From Anagrus nilaparvatae (taxonomy: Eukaryota > Arthropoda > Insecta > Hymenoptera > Mymaridae), in the NCBI GenBank assembly GCA_022575985.1, contig JAKSXM010000014.1:1054001-1118000 (forward strand): DNA of 64,000 nt, in the 5' to 3' direction. The notes beneath the pieces are model-generated. The model was not told the origin of the DNA and ran no database searches. It was given only the letters and a program-made list of their open reading frames with translations. Of the stretch, positions 11,305 to 20,622 are shown piece by piece. Every line of letters starts with the position of its first letter. The first letter of the stretch is position 1. The translations under genes were made by a program, and so were the position numbers.

Positions 11305-11489
11305 CTGCAAATTAAAATAAGATTTATATTTTCCTCATAGAAAGAAATAATTCTGCGATTCTTATTTGTTTCAAACTTACCACATACTGATTAAAACAAT
11401 TTCATACTTACCACATTTTATGTTCGTCATAAGTAGATACTAAAATTTATTTTATTTTTCTAAAATAGAATTTATTACATATTTACTTT

Positions 11490-11880
11490 TGCGACTAGGA
11501 CACCTCCCCATGGTGAAGGCGGATAACGGTTTAACCGGCTAAGCTCCTAGGTTAAACTGATGCCTTCATGGCAAAAGTAGAAAGAAAAAAGTTTACGATG
11601 CAGGGGGGATTTGCAGCGCTAAGAACCTCAGTATCGGTGGCTGGTCAGGGTGCAAAAGCGGGCCCGCAGTCGTAGTTATCCGGCGACCGCAGTTCTAAGA
11701 TAGTGGGTAACTTGGCTACCTTAGAGTTTAATGCATCAAGAAAAAAACCACCTACTATAAAAAATCTAAGCATCGTTTTAAATCGATGCGATGAACGACC
11801 ACAGCTGCTTTTAGGCAGAAGAAACACTTTGGCAGACCGTGAGAATTGTGCAGGGATAGATGGAATTTCCATTCATAACT
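11490..11880. other. G+C-rich island at the centre of the 4-kb palindrome
   Basis: This segment has no counterpart in either arm and is clearly richer in G+C. It opens with a self-complementary stretch: GTGAAGGC near 11513 can pair with GCCTTCA near 11562, enclosing CGGTTTAACCG. A 98-codon plus-strand frame (11703-11999) crosses it without recognisable domains. It could be a 5' regulatory region or a fragment of another element. Confidence 0.4.
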
Positions 11881-11919
11881 GCAACAAAGACGTTTCTATG
11901 TTTTATTTCGTATGCGGTA

Positions 11920-12460
11920 AGTTTGAAACAATTAAGAATCGCAGAAATTTTTCTTTATATGAAGAAAAATATAAATCCTATTTAATTTGCAGGTTTTAAC
12001 TGGTATTGGAAACGCTTAGGTTCCAAACAGCATTTGTAATTCATGCAGGACAATGTTGTATCGTCAAACATCGAAAACCAAAACAAAGTGTTCAATGGAA
12101 ACGCCGGCTATGTGGAATGAGCCCAAAGCTGAAGAAGAATGCTATATTTACATGACACCATTTACTGGTATGATAAGCTCTAAGCATGAGTAATATTCAA
12201 ATGCCATATCATTTACCCCACCAACTTTCAATAATGATGTTATTATTTCAGGTAATATTGAACATTCAAATACAAGCATGGTAATGGAAAAGCGATATCA
12301 AGGTAGGTGGGATGAAGGAATGTTGACTATTGTTGGAGTTTAAAGAGAGATTTATCAGAAGACAGCGACGAAGAAGAAAATGTAAAACAGGAAAAAAAAT
12401 TGAAAAGAAAAGCCCCTTGTAAACTTAGAAGATCATTTAAAAGTAAGAGACTACGTCATC
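11920..12460 (+). pseudogene. Right-arm fragment of the same protein family
   Basis: On plus, an intron end TTTGCAG precedes a degenerate version of exon 1 (RLGSKQH, then AGYVE in place of PAMWNE). A second intron ends TTTCAG before GNIEHSNTSM, followed by VMEKRYQGRWDEGML (about 12280-12330), which is the C-terminal signature of the family. The ~700 bp of coding sequence between these parts in the left copy is missing, so the right copy is internally deleted. Confidence 0.6.
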
Positions 12461-13103
12461 ATAAAAATTTGTCGTAAATAAATACCAAATGTCCAAATAT
12501 TTTGCAATTTATATAAAATTTTTATAAAGCACGAATATTTCACCATCTTACAAATGAGCTAGAATTGGATTTGTGCCTGAAATGAGTATTTAAAATATTT
12601 CTCATAAATATTTTTTTATTACATACTCCGAAATAGCTAGAAATATGCATTAAAATTGAAATCTACAAAAAACCAGTATTTGACCCCTAGAAGAGGGGTG
12701 ACCAACATCGATTGGGTGAGGTCTATGGGCTCATACGACGTTTGCATAAATGATTTAAATTTTTCGACACCAAAACACCAAAGAATATGCACTAATTTTA
12801 ATTTTTTACTAAAAATCAGTTTCTGACCCCTTGGGGGTATGGTAACCGACACTAGGGGTATTTCAGGGGTTCACCGGGAGTTCACAAATAATTGCATAGT
12901 AATTTTACACCAAAATATCTAAGAATATGCACTAATTTTAAATTTTTATAAAAAACGTATTTTAAACCCCCCAGAGGGGTGCTGGGGGAAAACTGGACAA
13001 TCAAATCAAATTTTGGATGGAAAATTTGGATTTAGAATACCAAAAAACGTAAAGTTAGTCAGGTCTACCTTCTGGGTTTTGACTTTTTTTTTGTGGGGCT
13101 GTG

Positions 13104-13180
13104 ATAATTATCAATGTATATTTTGTTTCGTTTTTTATATGAAAATATCATAAAATTTCATTGCCTGAAGATATTTATTT
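13104..13180. repeat. AT-rich tandem array 1, last remnant
   Basis: ATAATTATCAATGTATATTTTG continues the array-1 unit that was broken at 9066, confirming that the 4-kb element inserted into the array. Confidence 0.65.
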
Positions 13181-13317
13181 AAATATTACTTTAAAGCCAC
13201 TTTCATGTAATTTCGTCCATTCAAAACTTTACAAATTGACTTGTAGTTAAATCAAATTATTGACATTTTTTAATTATTTCATTTTAATATATATAGGATT
13301 GTCGGTGTCACTGCGAC

Positions 13318-13335
13318 TTCAATCGGGGTCACCAT
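13318..13335 (-). other. Primer-binding-site-like sequence of an LTR element remnant
   Basis: On minus the order is CCTACA, AA, TGGTGACCCCGATTGAAG. TGGTGACCCCGA is the start of a primer site complementary to a tRNA 3' end (tRNA-Trp-like), and CCTACA would be the 3' end of a 5' LTR lying to the right. No partner LTR or coding sequence was found, so this is an isolated fragment. Confidence 0.35.
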
Positions 13336-13559
13336 TTGTAGGAATCTGGTATTTCTACTTTTAAAAAAAATTACTCCGACGCAATAGTTTATAGTTTCAA
13401 ATATTTTATTCGCAATGATTGAATATATCACATTTTATGATAAATATAATTAAATGATATAACGAATTATTAACTTATTATTTTTAAATATATTTTTTAA
13501 ATAATTAATTTTATAATTTAGCTTAAAGCAGAAATGTGAATAAATCAAATGCAGAAAAT

Positions 13560-13700
13560 ATGAAAAATTCAAAATTTAAAGTAAATCTTATAATATTAAT
13601 ATTAATTATCATTGTCGTTTCATTTTTCATATTTTTATTCTACATATTTTTCGTTTATTTGAAGCCGAATTTTATGTACGTATTAAACTTGCTGTGTTAA
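13560..13700 (+). CDS. Possible 46-aa single-membrane-span peptide
   Basis: An ORF starting at ATG 13560 encodes a short Lys-containing N-terminus, then a hydrophobic stretch (LIILILIIIVVSFFIFLFYI) and a short tail. It would be an N-in or signal-anchor membrane peptide. A GTATTA donor-like site follows ATGTAC near 13674, so it could be a first exon. In DNA this AT-rich, hydrophobic ORFs of this size arise by chance; no relative is recognised. Confidence 0.2.
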   Translation: MKNSKFKVNLIILILIIIVVSFFIFLFYIFFVYLKPNFMYVLNLLC

Positions 13701-14544
13701 AAAAAAAGTATTTTATAAAATAAAAAAGTAAACATTTGTTAGCTATCTCTCGGGCTAGAAAATGAAAGTATTAATTTTTTCATTTTTCGATAAATGTAAA
13801 ATATAGCTATTAACGGAATAACACAACAAAATAAAATAATTACATAAACAAAAATTTGAGAATAACTTATTACTAGATGATTGGCCTCGCGATGCTCGGT
13901 TTAACCAAATGTGTGTTTAGTTATAATAAAATTAATTATACGTGATTAAAAAACAATTAATTTTTATTTAAAAATGAATGCAAAAAAAATTAATTATATA
14001 ACTCTATTCCTATTTATACCTCTAAATTTATTAACAAAAAATTTTTATAATACATATTAAGAAAAAGTTACATTATTATTTTTAAATGTTTATAACTAAT
14101 GAGGTATATTTTATAACATTAATAATTATTAATAATATATAATAATTCAAAATTGAATCCATTTTACATTATATTAATTTTACTATTGAGTGAAATAGAA
14201 AAAAAATTTGGGAGAAAAAACTTATGCCGACAATATAGGTTAAAATTTTTGTATTTTTTTCATATTGTATGAAAATAAATATACATGAAAAAATATACAA
14301 GATATAAGTGAAAAATTCAAAAAATTTAACTTTTATAATGCCGATATTGCTATTAAATTAATTAAAAAAAGGCTCTAAATGACTTGAAAATAAAATATAA
14401 CTAGCCTAACATTTAACTGGTTTTTCTTTACTATAGCACATACCGCACATTCATAACGTTTTCTCTTGTATAATTTCACCGATTAATTAACTTTAAAAAA
14501 ATTTATATTGCGTAATTAATTTACCTGTTATTATTATTAAATAT
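13701..14544. other. AT-rich DNA, nothing recognised
   Basis: No ORF, repeat unit or element end could be supported. Confidence 0.5.
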
Positions 14545-15592
14545 TCAAAATATAAAAATTTAGTAAGCTTTTATCAAAAATATAAACCAGACTTAATTAT
14601 TCTCTTACTTACCCTTATGTAATTTACCTATCGCTCCATCATGCCGGCTACAGAGTTTATGTTCGTTTATTTCCGAAAAAGGGGGGGAGGAAGGGGAGCT
14701 AAGTCAATAATAAGCCTTTCGGTTAATAAAATAATAATTGACTTTAATGAAAAATAAGTGGAATTTTATAATTATTTACAAAAAACTTATAGCTAGATTA
14801 GGCCATTAAATAAAATAAAAGAAATAATTCTGTGGCCTCGTGGGCATGGGTATCGAGTATACTCGCGTATATAAAATAGAAAACGAAATATAATAATGAA
14901 AATTATGAAAATTATAAAAAATGTGAACATGAAAATACCACGAATATTCTCGTCACACGCGCACATATATAAATGATTTTCCACACATACGTGTCAACAC
15001 ACTCTTACTTATCTAGTTTATAAAATTATAAAATTAAAATAATTATTTTTAGTGCACTTTTATTTAAATAATATTCAAAGGTACCTTATTTGTTTTCTGG
15101 AAGTACAATAATTTAGGCTTCGAAACGAGCTAGTTTACTCAAAATAGCCTATAAATATATTCACGTATATCTTTAACACAATGAACTGAAACTGATTTTA
15201 TGACAATTTGTCGATATTAAAATAAATTATTTATCAACTAAATTTTAGTCACTTATTAATAATATATAAATTTAGTCATTTATTAATAATATTTAGTCAA
15301 TTATTAATAATAAACTGTTTATAAAAAACTGGACTGTTACAAAAATTAAAACTAAAAATGTTATAAAACTGACTTAATACAAAACTTTTATGAAAAACTG
15401 TGCCCATGCGGCATATATGAAACTGGCTTGTACAAGGTCAGTACAAGAGTGGCACGAGCACATGGAACTCTCTTGTTCTTCTTTTCGGCTGTGTCCAGCC
15501 GTTGTTGATCGCGCGTTGCCAAATTTCTCTTGCGCAAGTTATGATAATTTAAATATCTTTAATGCGGACATAAATGTCTGCGTTATACCTCA
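14545..15592 (-). repeat. ~1.05-kb repeat, copy 1; probable 3' LTR of the Gypsy-like element
   Basis: The sequence recurs in the same orientation at 25166-25641 plus 28885-29460, where a BEL element splits it. On minus it starts GTATAACGCAGACATTTATG directly after a purine-rich tract (TTTGGAGGGTGAGG, about 15593-15606). That position, downstream of pol and the third ORF, is where a 3' LTR belongs. The inner end near 14545 is AAATTTTTATATTTTGA. Canonical TG/CA ends are not obvious, so the LTR call is inference from position and duplication. Confidence 0.55.
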
Positions 15593-15606
15593 CCCTCCAA
15601 AGGTTT
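15593..15606 (-). promoter_or_regulatory. Polypurine tract of the Gypsy-like element
   Basis: On minus, TTTGGAGGGTGAGG lies between the end of ORF3 (stop at 15621) and the start of the 1.05-kb repeat. Such a tract primes plus-strand DNA synthesis next to a 3' LTR. Confidence 0.45.
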
Positions 15607-15620
15607 TTTAGCTTGTTTAT

Positions 15621-16430
15621 CTAATTGTAAGGCAGGTCTGAACATTTTTTTAGTGGAACGATCCTGAAGTAACGCCTTGCGTTCTCCGGCATATCGTTCA
15701 CTATTGATGTATACCCTTTATAAACATCTCGTTTCTCTTGTTCCAATGGTCTTATGTCCTCGGCATTGATCCTCCACTTCTCCTTTTTGCCTTGCGATGT
15801 GTATCGACTGTATTTTTTTTCTCGTTCGTCCAGTCATCTATTTTCTTATTTATTTTCTGGTAGTTTTCCATAGAGCTCCCTGAGATGTTCTTGGCCCATT
15901 CTCTTATGATCCTCTTTACTATATTTTGGCTTAGAAACAGCTGCTTTAGGCTTGATTGGTTCTTGTTTGGTTGTTGTTTCCGCTGTAGAGGCCTGGATAT
16001 TTTCTATTGCCCGTGGTTTTCTTAGCGGTTTTTGTAGATTCTGGTGTTTGATAGGGTTACATAAGGCTATTAATTTTAATACTACCGTTTCGTACGACCC
16101 TCCCATCGCCAAATTTAGTACTCTGAGCATAAGCTCCGTTGTTACCTTGCCTTCTTGTATACTGTTGATAATTGTCCTTGGTATTTTTTGCGGAGGAGGT
16201 AGTATTGTTGGGTAGCCTACTTGGTCATTGGTCTGGTTTGAGCGTAGTATATCTGGTTCTGTAATTCTGGTGTGTGTTTCTTCATCATCAGTATTGTTTA
16301 TAAAGGCAAACTTAATTAGCAGTTTCCAACTACGGTCTACATCTCTGAATTTTCTTGTAGTTATGGAAAATTCTTGCTGATCGGCGTTCTCACCAAGGTT
16401 TAAAATCCACTCGTACTCGGTGGTGTTCAT
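15621..16430 (-). pseudogene. Third ORF of the Gypsy-like element, unknown function
   Basis: From ATG at 16430 an intact 194-codon frame runs to TAA at 15846. The same frame is open again after TAA and TGA down to TAG at 15621, ending in a Lys/Arg-rich tail with MPENARRYFRIVPLKKC. The start MNTTEYEWILNLGENADQQE follows CTGTTACAG, a good splice acceptor. No signal peptide or membrane segment is seen, so it does not look like an envelope protein. The position, downstream of integrase, is where Gypsy-group elements carry an extra gene made from a spliced mRNA. I do not recognise the family. Confidence 0.5.
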
Positions 16431-16917
16431 CTGTAACAGATTTAGTTTTCTGTTACGTTACGTTTCGACGATTTAATAGTGTTTTAATTATAATAATATT
16501 TAGTGTTTTTTGTATATATAACTATTGCTAATCCTTAAAACTAATATATTTTATTTTACAATATTTACAGAGTACGACTTCTGTCGCAGTTATTTAAGAC
16601 GCGCGCGATAAAGTTAGAACCGATATAGGCGCTGTTCACGTAGCTGGTATTTTGAGGTTCACCCCCTACCCCCACATGAGCTTTGCGCGGTCGGCCGCGC
16701 TGTCTTTTTATAACTTTATCTTCGGGCCTCTTGACGTCCTTTTTACTTCTTTCTTCTTGTCTCTTGATGACCGATTTTTCTTCTTTATCTTCTGTTCTCT
16801 TGTTGACCTCTTCTGAAGTTTTGCTTCGAGTTAAGTTTCTGTGACACGGCTTATATTGGTTATCTGAGTTTTCTTTATATTTATTAGTTACTGGATTTTC
16901 ATTAAGTTTTTGAGGTG
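16431..16917 (-). promoter_or_regulatory. Spacer between integrase region and ORF3; possible ORF3 leader
   Basis: On minus this stretch begins with TTATAAAAAGACAGCG (about 16715-16700), then G+C-rich sequence, then AT-rich sequence ending in CTGTTACAG against the ORF3 ATG. The TATA-like motif and the splice acceptor suggest ORF3 could be expressed from a subgenomic or spliced RNA. Not proven. Confidence 0.3.
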
Positions 16918-17368
16918 CTAGTGTTGTTTTCCTGGCCTTACCACGTTTTTTCTTTTTAGACGTTCTTTCTTTCTTTTTCTTTCCTGGTTTAACTGATTTA
17001 TTTTTTTTGAGCTCGTCTCTTCAGTTACTTTGCTATCTTTTGTATCTTGATTTACAGAATTTTCTTTTATTTTTGGCGGCTTTAGATGAGATTGAAAATT
17101 TTTCATTTACGTGTTTCAGGTCTTTTACGTGATATGTGTTTTCTACAACACCGTCTTCGCCTGTTAATTCGAACAGGTTGTCTGTAACTTGTCTGGTCAG
17201 TATGTATTCTCCTCTATTTTTCGGAGCTAGACCACCTGCTTTATTTTCTGACGTATTTGAGAGAACTATGTTTTTGATCCAAACTCTGTCTCCGACATTG
17301 AAGTTATGAGAGGATCTACGAAGATCATAATTTCTTGCTTGTCGTTCAGTTGACTCTTTCTTGTTATC
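16918..17368 (-). pseudogene. Gypsy-like integrase C-terminal region and basic tail
   Basis: Reading minus after the integrase core, the translation has RRSSHNFNVGDRVWIKN (about 17320-17270) and a GEYILTRQVTDNLFEL block, the SH3-like C-terminal fold of Gypsy integrases that binds DNA. Then a Lys/Glu-rich tail follows (62 codons, 17106-16918) with KERKRKKERLKRKN-like basic clusters. Frame changes separate it from the catalytic core, so it cannot be one protein now. Confidence 0.6.
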
Positions 17369-17908
17369 TTATGCTATTTTCCATATATGTATCATTTCTT
17401 CGTTTCGTTCGGCCCAATTTATGGTTGCTTTGTGTTCTTCAGATCTTTTCAATGTCGGTGATAAAGATGGATTGCGGCCGTAGCAGAGATAGAAAGGTGA
17501 ATAACCTATTGTTTCATGAACCGATGTGTTGTAATTAAAGACTTTTTCCATAAGTTCTGAGTCCCATGTTCTGTGTTCTGGCGTTATGTATGCTCTGATC
17601 ATGGATTTGAGTGTCCGGTTGAGTCTTTCAACTGGGTCGCTTTGTGGATGCCCTGGAGGTACTAGCGCATGTTTAATGTCGTGTTTTTCTAGCAGGCTGG
17701 ACATTTCTTTGTTTTTGTATTCTGTTCCATTATCAGAAATTAACTGTTCTGGAGTGCCATGCCTATAAATGACGTATTGCTTGAAGTTTTTTACTATTGT
17801 CTGGCCATCCTTCTTTTTGATTGGTATGACCTCTGCATAATTTGTGAATAAATCTTCAAATATTACGATGAAGTTATAGCCATTCTTGGATCTTCGAAAA
17901 GGTCCCAT
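17369..17908 (-). pseudogene. Gypsy-like integrase catalytic core
   Basis: This 179-codon frame has the RNase-H-like integrase fold: FIVIFEDLFTNYAEVIP (first Asp ~19), LISDNGTEY (second Asp ~59), then PPGHPQSDPVERLNRTLK with the catalytic Glu at ~94, and a closing YSPFYLCYGRNP block. All three acidic residues are present. The N-terminal zinc domain is missing: only about 50 bp separate this frame from the RT fragment, so RT connection, RNase H and the HHCC domain have been deleted. Confidence 0.85.
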
Positions 17909-17956
17909 ACAGTCTGAAGCAACATGTGTCCATAATTTTCGGTTTTGGATAATCGA

Positions 17957-18349
17957 CTATTGGCTAAATTTTTTTAGATCTGGTTGCGTACCCTCTTCGT
18001 TTATTAAGAAGCCCAAGTAACGCACTATCGCTTTTCTAAAATAACTCTTGTTTCTGTTAATGGTGAACCCGGCTTCTGTAACCTTCTTGATCACCAGTTC
18101 TAGCCACTTTAGATGACTTGACCACGTTGTTGTGGCTATTATTATGTCGTCTGTGTAAGCCATAACATATGGCGACATGTCGGGCGTTATTATTTTGCTC
18201 CTAGCTCGCATAAATGTCGTTGGCGCCCCTTTTAAACCGAACGGCATTCTGACGTACTCAAAGATACTTTTGCCTTGAACAACAAATGCCGTTAGATAGC
18301 GACAGTGTTCTGCTACGTGGACCTGGTGGTACGCCATTGAAAGGTCCAA
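17957..18349 (-). pseudogene. Gypsy-like reverse transcriptase, catalytic part
   Basis: 130 codons: LSMAYHQVHV, FEYVRMPFGLKGAPTTF, VMAYTDDIII with the catalytic YTDD, then RYLGFLINEEG. This is the second half of the Ty3/Gypsy palm. It is one frame off the PR-RT ORF that ends at 18313, with overlap around a frameshift near 18350. It ends at QPDLKKFSQ, where the large deletion towards integrase begins. Confidence 0.9.
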
Positions 18350-19341
18350 AGTACTAATGAAGCCTGCTTCCTGTTGAGCATTTGGTCCATTTCTAGTATT
18401 GGAAATGCGCCCCTTTTTGACACCCGATTCAATTTTCTGTAGTCAATACACATCCTGTATTTGAACTCTGGTTTGTTCATTTTTCCGATGACTTCACGCT
18501 TTACCATTACTACAGGTGATGCCCATTCACTTTTTGATGGAACTATTACGCCTTTTTCTGGTAAGTCGTCAATTTGGCCATGCATTTCTTCTTCTATAGG
18601 CTTTGAGACTGGAAAGCACTTCTGTTTTATCGGCTGGGCGTCCCCAACGTCAATAACGTGTTCTACTAGATCAGTAAATCCTAGTGCATCTTCGTCTAAA
18701 GGTAATTGATTGTCTAGTAATTCGTTTAACTGGTCTATTTGTTCCTTAGTAGGTAAAGCAAGACCTTGTGACTCAGGTGTTACGTCAACTGATGCTATAT
18801 CTACTGAAATTTTTGACTGTAGCCCTTTAGCCTTAATTTGAGCATCTTTTTCGTGTAGTATAACGTCGAATAACCGCATAAAGTCTGCGCCTAAGATGCA
18901 ATCGGTGGTCATATTTGGCATGATTAATACTTCAATTTGATTTTGAGCTGTACCTAACTTGAAATTAAAGTCTACCGCATTAAATATAGGCGAGAAATGT
19001 CTGTTCGCAACTGGTACACCTCCACCTATGTAGTTTTTAAGCGTAAGACCTTGTTTTTCTGCGAGCTCGAGAGCTACTGGTCCCATTATAATTCTGGCTG
19101 ACCCAGAGTCAAGAAGAGAGCTTGTTTTCTTATTTTCTATTTCTACGTTTAGCCACCATCTTGGAGAGACTGTTAAAATTGTGTCACTGCATTCTGGATG
19201 GAATTTTTCTGAGCATTTGGCTCTGTTTATTTTGATTAGCTCTTCTATCTTTTCTCTGTATCGCTGGGCTCTTTTCTTTTTCTGGCAGGGAGGCCGCTGG
19301 CCCTTTAGGCGTCCCTCCGCCTGTTTAAATTTTGTGGGCAA
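18313..19341 (-). pseudogene. Gypsy-like protease and RT N-terminal part
   Basis: 342 codons. A pepsin-like retroviral-type protease is centred on LLDSGSARIIMG (Asp78-Ser-Gly) with ILGADFM about 70 residues later. The RT begins with EWASPVVMVKR and KYRMCIDYRKLNRVSKRGAFPI. The last ~15 codons are out of frame after the frameshift into 17957-18349. The protease completes Gag and Pol processing in related elements. The ORF is intact to the frameshift. Confidence 0.85.
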
Positions 19342-19342
19342 A

Positions 19343-19625
19343 TATATTTAAGATGATCTGATAACCCACATATATAACAATTAAAGACGAGTGGCTTTGG
19401 GCAATCGTTTCTACGGTGGCCTATTTCACCACAGTTTGGGCATTTTGGTACCATTTCTTCTTGTCCAATTGCTTGTTGCTGGTTTGAATTGTCAGCTTTA
19501 TTTGCCTGTCCTATACTTGGATTTTTTTGCTTTATTTGTGTTCTATTAACTGTTCTTGTACCAGTATTTTGCTTTTAGCTTTGCTGTGTTTGATTACTGT
19601 AGGATTGGCTATAAACTGGCATCCC
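19343..19625 (-). pseudogene. Gypsy-like gag C-terminus with two zinc knuckles
   Basis: On minus: a Gln/Asn-rich stretch with SQSYSNQTQ, then EEMVPKCPNCGEIGHRRNDC and NCYICGLSDHLKYIC, both CX2CX4HX4C nucleocapsid knuckles that bind RNA. One stop lies just after SQSYSNQTQQS. The rest of gag is absent here; the matching N-terminal gag is at 23302-25146 on the opposite strand. Confidence 0.75.
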
Positions 19626-19746
19626 TGAATTAGAATAATAACAAAAAAACTATATAATTAAAATTTTTTTACAAATAGAAAATAAAATTAGCATTTTTTT
19701 TTTACAAACAGGAATAAAAAATTTTAAAATTTTTTTTTGCCTTTCC

Positions 19747-19897
19747 GGGCGTAAAACTCGTGTGTAAAGAATTTTCTGAACTCGTTCTACGCCTAGGTGG
19801 GCAAAAAATAGTAAGCACCATGGGCCAAATACTTTAGACACTAGCGTGAACACATATCACTCGTGCCCGGCTTCGCCGGGGCGACACTTTTACGCCC
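19747..19897. repeat. Small inverted-repeat element with a terminal hairpin
   Basis: GGGCGTAAAA (19747-19756) and TTTTACGCCC (19888-19897) are inverted. Inside the right end lies a perfect hairpin CCCGGCTTCGCCGGG (19866-19880). The G+C-rich hairpin stands out in AT-rich flanks. No coding sequence. Confidence 0.45.
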
Positions 19898-20350
19898 TTA
19901 ATACTTAATATACTATTTAAATAATCATTATCATAATCATTAATTATTGTTATTGTTCTAATAGAACCCAAGACCTATTGACATACTAGTTCATAATTAG
20001 GTGACAAGTTACAATTAACTTAGGTTAAATTAGAAATTAAAAGTTTTAAATTGAAATTTTAGATTATACTTTAGTAAAGTACAGTAAATTTTGTCAAATA
20101 TTTTTTGAGCAAAACAGATAGAAAATAAAACAAAATAAATTTTTTTTATTTTGTAACATTAAAGTAAATGTGGTGGCATCCAAAATTGTAACTTAGGCAC
20201 CTACAGCTAAGTCAATGATACAAGTCCCATAATTATTTAAAATATTTATAGAATTAAGATAGTTTTAAAAAATAATTAATTTATACAAATTGATTTACAA
20301 ACAGTAAATCCAATTAAGATAATATTTGCCTAAAAATCAATTTTATATGG
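19898..20350. other. AT-rich DNA, nothing recognised
   Basis: Non-coding. If the gag-pol inversion described in the findings is real, this was part of the untranslated leader of the Gypsy-like element. Confidence 0.35.
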
Positions 20351-20606
20351 TGTTCCGTATTGTAAATTATTGTAAATATACCTTTATTGTAATATAATAT
20401 GTAAACACGCCTTAATTTATGCATAGAAAGAGATAGGTAATATCAAGCGTTACCTGTCTGTGTACAGTACGCACTCAGCCGTACAGCAGTACACACGTTT
20501 AATAAATGATATCATCTATTTAATCACAGTTTCTATATTATTACATCCACTCGCATCCACTCCAATATTCCACCAATTAACCTCTAATTTATGGCAATTC
20601 CGTTCA
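20351..20606 (+). repeat. 5' LTR of the BEL-type derivative
   Basis: Starts TGTTCCGTATTG and ends CCGTTCA just before the primer site. Its first 143 bp match the truncated 3' LTR. Confidence 0.75.
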
Positions 20607-20622
20607 TTTGGTCCTTCGATCC
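20607..20622 (+). other. Primer-binding site of the BEL-type derivative
   Basis: TTTGGTCCTTCGATCC directly follows the LTR, the form of primer site usual in BEL/Pao elements. Confidence 0.6.

Larger units (their letters stand above)
9067..13103. mobile_element. 4.04-kb palindromic element with CACAG ends, carrying a multi-copy arthropod ORF family
   Basis: The ends read CACAGGCCCAC...GTGGGGCTGTG and the inverted similarity extends over much of both halves (9067-9790 with 12520-13103; 9940-10040 with 12270-12440; 11050-11390 with 11920-12260). The left half holds a decayed spliced gene on minus, the right half fragments of the same gene on plus, so this is a head-to-head inverted dimer with a deletion in the right copy. 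Array 1 reads ATAAATTAT before it and ATAATTAT after it: a probable 8-bp target duplication with two mismatches. Superfamily is unclear; CACAG ends recall CMC-type elements, but an 8-bp duplication would be unusual for those. Confidence 0.75.

Noticed and set aside
11490..11580. Possible HDV-like ribozyme at a retroelement 5' end
   Set aside because: Some pairing exists, but I could not lay out the nested double pseudoknot and catalytic C; kept only as a structured island.
15621..16430. Envelope gene of the Gypsy-like element
   Set aside because: No signal peptide, Cys pattern or transmembrane helix; position alone is not enough.
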